A DNA stretch of 64,000 nt from Blastomussa wellsi. Lineage: Eukaryota > Cnidaria > Anthozoa > Scleractinia > Plerogyridae. The first letter of the stretch is position 1. Every line of letters starts with the position of its first letter. Both the position numbers and the translations under genes were made by a program. The notes beneath the pieces were generated by a model. The model saw nothing but the letters and a program-made list of their open reading frames with translations. It had not been told where the DNA came from and did no database searches. Below are positions 11,824-22,800 of this stretch, one piece after another. The DNA lies in NCBI GenBank assembly GCA_947652115.1, contig OX393569.1, positions 18,082,650-18,146,649 of the forward strand, written 5' to 3'.

Positions 11824-12753
11824 TTAGAGAGGAGCGACCTTGTTATTGTTCATTCGAAACCATCTGCGAGACTTTCTCCCGCTCTTCTGATCGTTGCCTG
11901 TGCTTTCCACGGAATCTTCCTCAAGAGCTTCATTCGATGCGCTTGAACTGTAGCGTGATAGGGCGGAGGACAGCCTTGAACTTACGTTACTGATGCTGGA
12001 GCTGCCATTGGGGCTTCTGTCACGGCAGTCTTCCGCGTCCACGCTGTTTGGGTCTTGTCTCATTGACTTTTTGATCTTCTTGATAAGTCGTGCACTCTTT
12101 GCACGTATCGTTTTCTGTAGGCTAAAGGTTTTCTCTTTTCTGGGACATTGTGATCCTCCGTTCAGCTTTTCGTTGGCCTGTTGTTCTCTTTTCTTGAGTA
12201 CCTTGGAATACACCTGTTTCCATGGTGACGGGCGTGGTGGCGGCAATGAAATCCTGGGTGTCCTTTGGTGTCCTGACGATCCACCATCACCCCTACCAGA
12301 TTGCGGTAACGGATTGTAATTCTCCGAGGTTGAACAAGCAGAGCTTTCCACTAGCGCTAATCCACGAGAATATGCGTCATCTTTCTGTCCCAGTCCAGTT
12401 ATTGTTACATTCCTGGGCAGACATGACTTTCCGCGGACCTCCAAACTGAAATCTTCCTCTAGCTCTTGTGAATGAGCGCCATCCCACTCGTCTTCAGACA
12501 AGAACGACGATGAGTCTGAAAAGTCTGGTAGTGACTGCTCGTCGGACTCTATGTCAAGAACTTCAACACTGGAAGATACCGTCGGCGCAGGCTCGGTGTC
12601 TTGGCTTAATTCCCATGATCTCTTGATTGTGGGTGAATTCCTGTTGAATTCAACGACAGGCGTTTCTTCTATTTCTTCACTTCCATCATTAATATTGTTC
12701 GCACTTTTCTCCATTTTGCGGTTCGAGCAAATAACCGAATTGCAGCTTCCCAT
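11824..12753 (-). CDS. uncharacterised 309-aa protein with predicted N-myristoylation
   Basis: A single uninterrupted reading frame starts at a good context (ctacaATGG). I do not recognise the protein. Its N-terminus MGSCNSVIC fits the myristoylation rule (Gly2, Ser6) and has Cys4 and Cys9 as possible palmitoylation sites, so membrane anchoring is likely. The rest looks mostly disordered: an acidic and Ser-rich stretch (about residues 70-105), a Pro-rich SLPPPRPSPW near 170, a strongly basic helix KTIRAKSARLIKKIKKSMR near 215-233, Ser-rich runs, and a basic C-terminus KSGRKSRRWFRMNNNK. Such a layout is seen in membrane scaffold or adaptor proteins, but no function is claimed. The open frame is long and has no competing frame of equal length; splicing to further exons is possible. 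It is divergent from NF1, with about 1.2 kb between the start codons. Confidence 0.75.
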   Translation of the reverse strand: MGSCNSVICSNRKMEKSANNINDGSEEIEETPVVEFNRNSPTIKRSWELSQDTEPAPTVSSSVEVLDIESDEQSLPDFSDSSSFLSEDEWDGAHSQELEEDFSLEVRGKSCLPRNVTITGLGQKDDAYSRGLALVESSACSTSENYNPLPQSGRGDGGSSGHQRTPRISLPPPRPSPWKQVYSKVLKKREQQANEKLNGGSQCPRKEKTFSLQKTIRAKSARLIKKIKKSMRQDPNSVDAEDCRDRSPNGSSSISNVSSRLSSALSRYSSSASNEALEEDSVESTGNDQKSGRKSRRWFRMNNNKVAPL

Positions 12754-13820
12754 TGTAGCGCAAATCTTTTCTCGAAAGAAAAACTCTTTTTTGATGTTTG
12801 ATTGTGACGCTGAGGTTATTAACGTTTAACGTAAACTCGATTAGTTGCACGCGCTGCCTCGGTTTGGAGCCGCGTTTCGATTCCTCCCCTGTTTTGTTGT
12901 TGTTGCTTATTTTCATTTTCCTGAGCAAAGTTTTCAACCCACAGGTAATTGAAATGATCTCTTTATATATAACAACCTCGTGCCTAGTCTGTCCTGACCA
13001 ACTTTGGGAGATTTAACATGACGCGGGACGTTAGTCCGGAAGATAAGCGTGAAATTGTTCAAATTGGTGATAAAAGTACTAAATTTCATACACTTAATCC
13101 TCTTCAGGTAGGTAATGATATAAGATAAGGATCCACGAAGGAACCTAGCCTGTTCACTTTTTATTGGCCGTTGAAATGTTCCCATATATTTTATATAAGC
13201 CACAGGACACCCAATTCGTCAAAAAAGCCATTTAAGTGATAGTGTGCTATGGTGTTTTGGAAGTAACATCTTATCTCTTCACACCTCCATCTAATCGTAA
13301 AATAATTCCCTCAAAAAATAGTGGAATAAATCACTCATTCACCGCAAACACAAACCTAGTCATTTCCGCTTGCAACCGCCTAGCGGCAGATGGCAGAAGT
13401 GGAATATTTGCCTTTTTCCCTTAGCTTCTCTCCCCGCTCCTCACTACCAGACACAGGGTACCCACAACTAGCGGGGAGTCCTGTGCGTTGGCTTTGAAAC
13501 GGCTACAGAACGCGGGGTGGTAACAGTGCAGTATATTCAACAGAGTCAACTCAGCAGAACATTTTCTTGGTACACTAGCAACTTCTCAAAACTAACGCGA
13601 AGAAATATATTGGAGGTAAATGACAATCGTGATCATCAATAAAAAATTTAAAATAGTTTTGTCGAGTTTGATCTTAAAAGGATACAATTATGCCCACTTG
13701 AATATCTCTACTGTATTTTGTGATGATTTGTTCAGTTTTAGCTTCTGCGTTATTTCGTTGTTAAGAAATGTTCCCAGGTTAATAACGGAAAGTACCGTTG
13801 TTGATAAAACGCGCCCATGC

Positions 13821-13830
13821 CCATATTTGG
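13821..13830. promoter_or_regulatory. CArG-box match (SRF-type) upstream of NF1
   Basis: CCATATTTGG is a perfect CC(A/T)6GG match about 136 bp before the NF1 start codon. It could be a serum-response-factor site; use in vivo is unknown. Confidence 0.4.
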
Positions 13831-13850
13831 GGCAGGCATATTCGCTACGC

Positions 13851-13858
13851 ACTTCCGG
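13851..13858. promoter_or_regulatory. ETS/GABP-type motif upstream of NF1
   Basis: ACTTCCGG is the reverse complement of the ETS core CCGGAAGT, 20 bp downstream of the CArG match. Such sites are typical of TATA-less housekeeping promoters. Confidence 0.4.
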
Positions 13859-13965
13859 CGTACATTTATCTCACACCAGACAAAATACGCCGCGATTTGA
13901 ACCATCTCGAACAATGTGGAAGGTAATTGTGATTGCTGAGAAAATCCGATACATAATTGTGAACC

Positions 13966-16900
13966 ATGCAACGGGAAAATAAGTCCGATGACTGGGTTAA
14001 GCTCGTGTTGCGGCGATTTCGAAGCCAGGTAAGCTTGCTTGTGTTAAAACCACGCTTTCGTGCATGCTAGAGTTCATATGAGCTTCATGTCTTGACTTGT
14101 GTAAATGTTTGTAGCTTTAAAATAAGATTTATCAACTTCCTTCCTTGGCGTTCTCACCGGTACTGGACGCTGTTCTTGGTTGCCGAGGTGTTTTCATTCA
14201 CTTAGTGTTGTGTATTCCACTGATTCTGAGAATATGGATGAAAAGTTAACTACTTATCTGTGAATGACACCACAGATTGCTCATTTATTTTGTGCCGCAG
14301 TGGAATTTTTCGCACCAGGGTTCAGTTTGAACATATCCTTCCTTGCTTTGGTGAAACTTGTTTAAAGTAGCGTAAGCAGACAGAAATAGGTTTTCCTTTT
14401 TGGGTAGACTGTCTGAGGAACTTATGTATAATTATTTGCGTTTGTATCTACACCTCTCCTTGGAAGGAACCAGCTCGATTTCACATTTGCATGGTTGATT
14501 GATCGATCGTTTCACTAAATGTTAATATTTCAAATAGTTGAACCAGGAATTTAATAATGACCGCAACTGCTTTTTCGTCAGGCCTCAGCAGGGTACACTG
14601 TAAATGGTGGTAAAATATCTTTTTCGTGGAAATCAAAGTCCGCGCAAATTAAAGGGGTGATTATATGAAACTAGTGATAAAAATCTTTGTGACTGTTTAA
14701 TATTATTGTTAGCTATTAATATGTGTAAATGATCATCTAGGGTCGCATCAGATTCAGATTATATTTAGGACTATCAGTAATTTCCAGCACACACTGGAAC
14801 TAACTGGTGTTCTGTTGTGAATTACTGCCTACAATTTATGCAGTTCCCTATGAATGGGAGATACTTTCAGCTTATTGCTGCACAAAGGCAACATTCTACA
14901 TATATGTGTACTTCAAATGCTATTGAAAGCCCTTAAGGCAGTGGCAAAAGAGGACACATTGTTGCGGATGCAAATGATACCCTGTTTACATTGTTGTGGA
15001 CACAAGTTTCTGATTTTATTCATTTTGTGTCCGCAGCAAATGTTTCAGTGTTTGCAGGTGCAACAAATCTTCAAGAACAACAATGTGTCCGCAACATTGT
15101 GTCCTCATTTGCCACCACCTTTAGATCAGATCAGGTTGTCTCATTCTGGCTACAGAACCTAGTTAAATGAAGCAAATGGTGTGAGTTTACTTGCCCTTAA
15201 TCAGATGAAACTTACGCACAACGTGAAGGTATCCATAGCAACCTTGCAAGCACCAATCACCATACACCATCCTACTGATCCAACCAGTGATTAATTTTCC
15301 AATAATAACACCCCCCCCCCCCTGAAAATAAGCCATGCCCAATTAATTACACCAAAGCCCCATTGATCCAAACTCAAAAATGCAAAATGTATAGGTTATA
15401 ATAATACAGGAATGCCCCCTACCAAAATATACACCGATGGGCATAAATATACATCTAGTACCTTATGGTCTTGGGCAAGAAATGTTACTTTCAAAAGTAC
15501 CTCTCTCCACCAAGGTGTTTAATTAGGTACCAGTGAATTGAAATGCTGAGGGTTAACCTTGTGATGAACTAGCATCATTTCCAGGAGAAATAGTTAAATG
15601 CTCTTAGTTGGTTAATGCAACAAAAACCGCTCTGGCCTGATGACGCACTTGGCTTGACATCGGGCTTCACCCCTTTTAACATCTTACACCAAGGGTATTT
15701 TTTTGTGTTTTAAGCTTCCATATGAATCATCCCGTTCCATGCAAAATCATGAGAGTACAGAGCACATCAAGAACTGTGTTGTCAGCCTTAGTGAGCACAA
15801 TTTCAACATGGTGGTGGCAGAATTGGCTCACTTTATCAAAGAGTCATCTTTCCTGGTGAGTATCAGAGTTAGCCTAAAATGAAAGTTCCGGTAGTTCTAG
15901 TCTTGTATCAGCATTCTTAATCAGAAATACTCTTGAAAACTATGTCATTACAGTGGAACTCTGCCTTATGGTCACGTCATTGTTGTGGCCACTTTTTCTC
16001 CTGGACGTGAAATGTCTTGGCTAATATATTATTCTTGTTTTAAGCAAACCTCCTCTGTAAATAAGGCCTAATTTTTGTGTCATGTACTGTACATGTTGTA
16101 CCTCAGTGAGTGAAATGTTTGCAATCCATTATTTTTCACTTGAAGGGTCATGTTTCTATTCTGTACGTGCATTTTGTTTAGTGCTCCCTGTCGGCAGAAA
16201 AGATGACACTTGCTTCTCAGTCCAACAGCATCACAATAGATACAATGGCACGGTGTTTTGAACAGGTAACTGAAGTTAGCAATTAGCTATTCCATTCCCT
16301 TAGGTCTGGGGAGGCCTGTTCTAATGGCTAGTTGGACGCTGTGGAAAAACAAGAGAATGTGAACATTTTGGCAATTTTTAAGGAAACTCCTGAATATTTT
16401 ATTTTTATTTACCTCTCAATTTCTGTCTTCATAATTTTGCTTCCAATTTTTGCTATAAGCTCGTAAGTTTTTGCGTTTAGACTAAAATTATGCCATCGAT
16501 GTATCATGGCCTCCCTTGCTGACGATGACCACCTCGAGAAAACCTCGAGAAATTGTGATGTCAAGTGTGTGCACAGTGCATTTTTTTGTGGTGTCTTAGT
16601 GCACTGGACTCTGGATCAGGATCCCTGGTAGAGTCACTGCATTGGGCTCTTGGGAAAGACACTTCATACTCTCTCATAGTGCCTCTCTTTCACTCGGATT
16701 TATCAATGGGTACTGGTAAATTTAATGTGGGGTTGGGGGGGGGGGGGGGGTGGGTAACCTTTTGCTGGACAAGCATCCCATTCAGGGGGAGTAGAAATAC
16801 TCCTAGTTACATAATGCTACAGAAACCAAGCTCCAGAGGTATGGGCTGTCTGACCTTATTCAGGAGCTCAAAATTTTATCTTGCCCTGAGCAGTTATGTT

Positions 16901-19866
16901 TTTCCTTATGTGGTTTACTGAATGGCTGTGTTCTCACTTTGATTATGTGTATGCCATTCTTCGATCTGGAAGTTTTCACAAAGATGTCATGAATTATTCT
17001 AACATGGGGCACATTGAGGTTAAGGTAATGAATTGGTTAAACTGCTTCTTTAGAATCCAGACAGATGTGCTGCTCTACCGGATGAGGTTTTGAATAAACG
17101 CCTCCTTCCTTCTATATGTCAGGTATTTAATAATGATTAAAATCAATTATAATGTATCTTATCACAATGTAAGATCTGTGCTTGATAGGCAACAGAATTT
17201 ACTAGTTACAAATAAGGTTGCAAGAATGGTCAGTTTTTTCTGTTATCTAATATAACATTGTGATTACAAACCAATGTTGTACATGCAACTGATTTTTGTA
17301 TAAAATTTTCAAAATCAAATCTGTGAGATGTTTAATTTGATTTAATTCATTTTTTATTTGTTAATTCGTGTAGTTTATAACTCAGTCATATGGATTTCCC
17401 TTGGAAGCTGAACAAAAAGCCTTGGCTGGTCGAGTTCTCTCTTACGTCAGTGTACATCACTTCTCTGCTCTGTTTAATCGCATTGCAATAAGGTAAAATA
17501 CTGGTAATAGTGATTCAACTAATGGATTATTTTGACCCTGTTGTACGTACATATTTGTTACGTCTAATGATTTGATGGTGCATGGTATAGGAAGGCCATA
17601 TCCCATTGCAGGGGCAGATCCAGGATTTTTATTAGGAAGGCGTGCTCCACTAAAAAATAGCATAATGGATGGGTGATGTAGTTAAGCAGAGCACCAGTTA
17701 TATTAGAAAGTCACAGGTCATCTCGAGTGGTGGGGAGGGGTTGGTGTGTACTCCCCCTGCACCCTCCCCCTTGATGTCCCATACCGAGCTTATCCTGGCA
17801 TTAAGTGAAAAGGAAAATTTCTACCCCTCCCTGGATGGGATGCTAGACCATTGATCATCGCAGATAATGCCAAGCAATATCTGTATTTGTATTTGTACCT
17901 GTACCCATTTTATACATCTGGGTGGAGAGAGGCAGTGTGAGAGTCAAGTGTCTTGTCCAACAACACAACGCAGTGCCCCGGCCAGTGCTCGAACCCAGAC
18001 AGTTCTGGAGTACAGTGCACTAACCATTAGGCCAATGCGTCTCCCACAAGATAGACTACAGCTGATATTGAAATAGATGCAATTTTTTTTGAGTGATGTT
18101 TTTCATTTCAATGAGGGTCTATTATGTTATTATGTGTGGTCTTTTCTGTAGGCTACATGTTCTTGCAAACACTGAAGATAACTCTGACACTGGTGATCTT
18201 GAACTCATTCGACACTTGCACGTAAATGTATCTTCTCTCAAACTTCTCTTACAAGGTTAGTATGTTTATTGTAGTTATTAAGTAGCATAAACATACACTA
18301 GCGACGGATAGTAGTTTCAGTGTGAAACAAGTGCACGCCCTTAATTTGGGATTCTAAAATGAGTCATTTCTGAACTTTTGTTCATTATTATTAATTTATT
18401 CTTTCAGAGAGCATTCAAGTATTCAGATCCTTGAAGAAGATTGGCCAACTGGCTTTAGTATCTGGATTAGAAAAGGTATGATGGCAGTGCAATGTGTATA
18501 TGATAATTTACATTGTTAATAGTCCTTATTAGTATGGGTAATCAAATGATGATGAGTGAAATTAGGAAATCATTTCACATGCGTGTTGTCAAAATGCTTA
18601 TAATTTCCCAAGCCTGCGAAGGAAATTATTAGGATTTTGACAAAACACAAGTGAAATTATTTCCTAATTTCATGAGTATAAGATTTGATTACCTCTTAAT
18701 ATCATATGTGACAAATGACAACCACAATTGTGGGTTTTGGACTTGTTTATTGTATCGAGAAATTTTGCACCAAAGGTTGCCATGGCAATTTTATAATTTC
18801 ACATGTGGAATTAAAAATTAATGCCAATTTCACGCCAAAATTAAGGAGTAATTTGTCACCCATGATCTATAAGGTGTATAAACTACATGTAGAAGGCAAT
18901 TTTGTATTGAAATTACTTTTGTTCATTCCATGATTACCCCAAAGAGACCAAAAGTGTGGCTTCTTTAATTAATTTGCATTCTTTCATGTACATTTAATCG
19001 AATCAGAAGAAAACAGGAAGCTTTCCCCTGCTCTAAATTAATTCGTATGAAAGTACATTTAATTGAATCAGAAGACAACAGGAAGCTTTCCTTGGCTTTG
19101 AATGGATAATGACTGCACATAAGAATGTGCTGTAAGATTTAGACATTCTATGATTGTGCCTGACTATGATTATATTATAATTTGCTTTTTAGGCAATATG
19201 GAACTGGGTTGAGAACAGTCCTGATGAATTTGCACAGTTACAAAGACAACCCTCGCCTGAGCTTTCAGGTAATATACATGTAATGCTTGTTGACTGACAA
19301 CGAGTGTTGTCTGTGTCAAGACAGGGATGTATTTAATGTAAGGTTATAAAATTAGAATGAGTATCATCTGGTATGTGCATGAAAACAAGGTTTGGGGTGA
19401 CCTTGTCATGGTAAAGACCAGAAACTAGTTAGCATAAGAACATAAGGATTTACATACATTTGTATCAAAAGCAAGAGTGTTTGTATAAAAACAAGGTCAC
19501 CTTCAGCCTCACTTCCACTCAAAGGTAATTAAGGTTATTGGTAACTAAGTGCAGGACTGTAAAATGTGCTATTGCCTTTAGTCCGCGAATGAAAGCCTAG
19601 TGTGTGTGATAGTTAATTAAAATGAAAGCCAAATGTATGTCACTGCTTGTTATTCTTGGTGATTTTACCTTCTAGTCCGCCAGCAAAACTCTTACTAATA
19701 GACATGTATCCATACACTCAGGTCATTTAATCTGCATCTCATGTTTTTTCCCATCATTTCAGAGCATGCAGAAAATCTTTTTGATATGGTGGATAACTTT
19801 GCTGAGAGTTCCAAGAGGAAGGCTGCAGTATGGCCACTTCAGATAATGCTGCTTATTTTATGCCCG
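13966..19866 (+). CDS. NF1: NF1 exons 1-9 (residues 1-276)
   Basis: Exons: 13966-14028, 15715-15855, 16182-16265, 17054-17122, 17374-17492, 18152-18255, 18408-18475, 19193-19268, 19763-19866. Recognisable blocks are [13 protein letters not shown] in exon 8 and [14 protein letters not shown] in exon 9, both nearly identical to human. Exons 2-4 are the most diverged. Exon 1 has only 21 codons, like human exon 1, and is followed by a 1.7-kb intron. Confidence 0.93.
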
Positions 19867-22800
19867 GTAAGGGAGTACCGTAAAATGACATATACATATT
19901 AACAATTTATTAGTTAACAATATGGAAAGATGAAAATGAAGACAATGATGATGATAACATAAATGAAGATGACGATTGTAATCATTATCATGGTGTTGGT
20001 AGTGGTTTTATATGTACTTCTGCTGTTACTGCTGCTGATAATGATGATGGTCAGGGGTGGATCTAGTGGGAGGGTGCAGGTGGTGTGCTCCCCCCTCCCC
20101 CTCCCCCGGGATGACCTTAGGCTTTCTAGTACAACTAGTTTTCTGCAAAAAATAAATTTAAAAAGAACTGCTGTATGTGGTTACGTCATTCCTTAGTGGT
20201 GCACCCCCTCCTAAAGAAAATCCTGGATCGGTCCCTGATGGTGATGGTACGTAATGATGATGAAGCTGCTGTTGGTCATGTGATGTTTTGGAAAACACTG
20301 ACTAACGTTTTAAACATGCATATAATTCGTCACAACACACTGTACTGACAATTTCCTTGGGAGAGACAGAATAGTCTTAAATGAAGGAGATTTCATTTAC
20401 TAACAATTTATTACTTTACTGTCTACAAGACCACCCTAAGTTTGAAAAAGATGGTTGTGGCAAGGAGGCATTGACACTCAGATTAAGAAAAAAGTGGCAA
20501 CATTTTTGTTAAGAGTACTTATCCTCAGTTCAGTAATACAATCAAAATCTTCCTTAGCTAAAGATTTTGTATCTCTTTCATCAGGACATGCTCGAACAGA
20601 TAGCTACGAGTGAAAAGGTTTTTGATGTCAGGAAAGCCAATAAGGTAAGTAACAGTACTGGTCAAATTTTAATGAAACTCCAGTATCTTTTACATAAAAT
20701 TCTCCTTAGTTGTCTGACATAATGGTACCATGCACATAGAGTAGTTTATCCAAGCCTTGCCCACATTCCCTGCCCAAGGTTGCCCGATCATCTCCTGTTT
20801 GATTTTGTTATCGCCCACCTTAACAACAATTGTTTTGCAAGTACACTGTACTCAATGTGGAAGGTAGATAGCAAATCGAGTTACAGGGCAAATATAATAA
20901 ATCTTGTTACTTCTTGATTGTTCAAAATGGGAAATGCTATCCATCTTGAAGATTACCTTTTGGCATCCATATATTAGTAAATCTGAGTCTTCAGATATGA
21001 TGGCCTGAGCTATTCCAGCCTTCATAAGATATGCCAGTTGGGCATCAGCCTCATATGGCACTACAATACGGATACATTGCTGTGCAGAACTGCAAAACCA
21101 ACTCTGTATAGTCATTGATTTGTTCGATGTAAAGCATTTATAGCTGTTGACAACCAGGTTTAAAGGTTAATTTTGACCATTTGCTTTTTGTTTCAATCAG
21201 AAAGAGTTTCTTGATCACCTGAAGAAAGCACTAACCAGTACTAAACACCTGTCTGAGAGTGCAGCAGTGGTCTGCGTCAAACTCTGCAAGGTGGCAACCT
21301 ACATGAAACCTGAGGACAACTCTGTGCTCTGCTTCCTGGTGGTCACTATGCTCAATGAACTAAAGGTAGATAATTTATATAGAATTTAGACAGTTAGGTA
21401 AAGGTCCGAGCCGGAGTCTGGCACACTAACCATTAGTCCACCACGCTTCCCATCCAGTATGCATGAAGCTAGCACTTACTTACAATGTGGCTAGGTATTT
21501 ACAATTTTAACAGTTACGAAGAATTCTGAAAAGTAGTTAAAATTTTGACAACATCTTCAAATTCTAAAAAAATGGATTTATAGAAGTGTCTTGTTGAATA
21601 CTAGCATCCTATCCAGTGAGAAATATAGTTCGAGCAATAGTTGCATAACACAAACTGAGATAAGCTCTGGCCTGATGGGCCACTAGGCTTGAACAGACTA
21701 GTCTTTCATCACATGATCAACCAACATTTTTTCATCTCTTGTAGGCATTACTTTTCAATGTGAGCAAGCCATTTTCATTAGGATCTGGCAGCTTTTTCAC
21801 AACAGAGGAGCTGATGGTTGATTGCTTTGTGTCAAGTTTCCGAATCAACTACAGAAACAACCAGCATTTTGATATCTGCCTGCAGCCTAACTCTCCCATC
21901 ATTTACCATCTTGTCTATGTGAAAGGAACTTATGCCATTGTAAAAGAGGTATGGAATAAATCAGCCAATAATACGTGGACATTGGTCAGTGGAACTGATA
22001 CACGTAGAATTATACACCTGCAGTAACCTTATGGTCCCTCTGCTTTGTCAGACTTTAAGGGTGCACTGTACATTGGCATTTCCACTATTAACAGATTTCT
22101 TTCTTCCTAACTTTTATCTAGACTCCTTTGAGTTGGTGGCCTGGAGCTGAAGTTCTTCATCCCAAAGCTCAAGCTCTTCGACATATTTTCCTGGTACTTT
22201 TAACTCCATATTTAGTTTTCATTACTGATCAAGTTGTGAAATTTCTTTTAATTAATTTCCTTGTCAATTAAAATGTTAGGCAATTTGATACCTTTGCCCC
22301 TTGTGACACTAGAATTTGCTTGAAAGTAGTAGGTGTTAAAAGAATAGATTGATAAAAGACAAACTGAGTCAGGGGTTTCAAAACAAGGCGGCGACTGCCG
22401 GAGTTCCACCGGCTACTTGACTATTATGCCACCGGCTACTCTGGTCATAGCAATCAGCTTGTGACCAAAAAGCTCACCTATAACAGCCGCCTACTCTACC
22501 AGTCGATGACACCTACTTCAAAACATTTTGAAACCCCTGTGTGTGTGAGCTTAGTTGTTAGAAATTTTCTTACAGATGGACATTTTTGTTTCAGAGTATT
22601 TGTCACAAGGTTCAGAATGCTGAACAGGAGGGACAACAGTCAAGGTTAAGCCAGGTGAGCATATACAATCAATCAATCAATCGATGAAACGATTGATCGA
22701 TCAATCAATCAATCAATCAATCTGAAATCAATCAACCAGTCAGTCAGTCAGTCAGTAAGTGCATAAAGTTTCAAACAAGCAAACAAACGTATAAAGATTT

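Larger units (their letters stand above)
12754..13965. other. divergent spacer between orphan gene and NF1
   Basis: The 1.2 kb between the two start codons should hold the orphan gene promoter and the NF1 promoter with 5' UTR. Apart from the motifs listed separately I see no gene. An upstream ATG at 13915-13917 opens a frame that overlaps the NF1 start out of frame and ends at 13982. Confidence 0.55.

Noticed and set aside
13620..13982. A 120-codon frame just upstream of NF1
   Set aside because: It overlaps the NF1 start out of frame, shows no family similarity, and lies in the promoter/5' UTR; at most it includes an upstream ORF.
22660..22760. CRISPR-like regular repeats
   Set aside because: This and the other tetranucleotide tracts have no unique spacers and lie in a eukaryotic gene.
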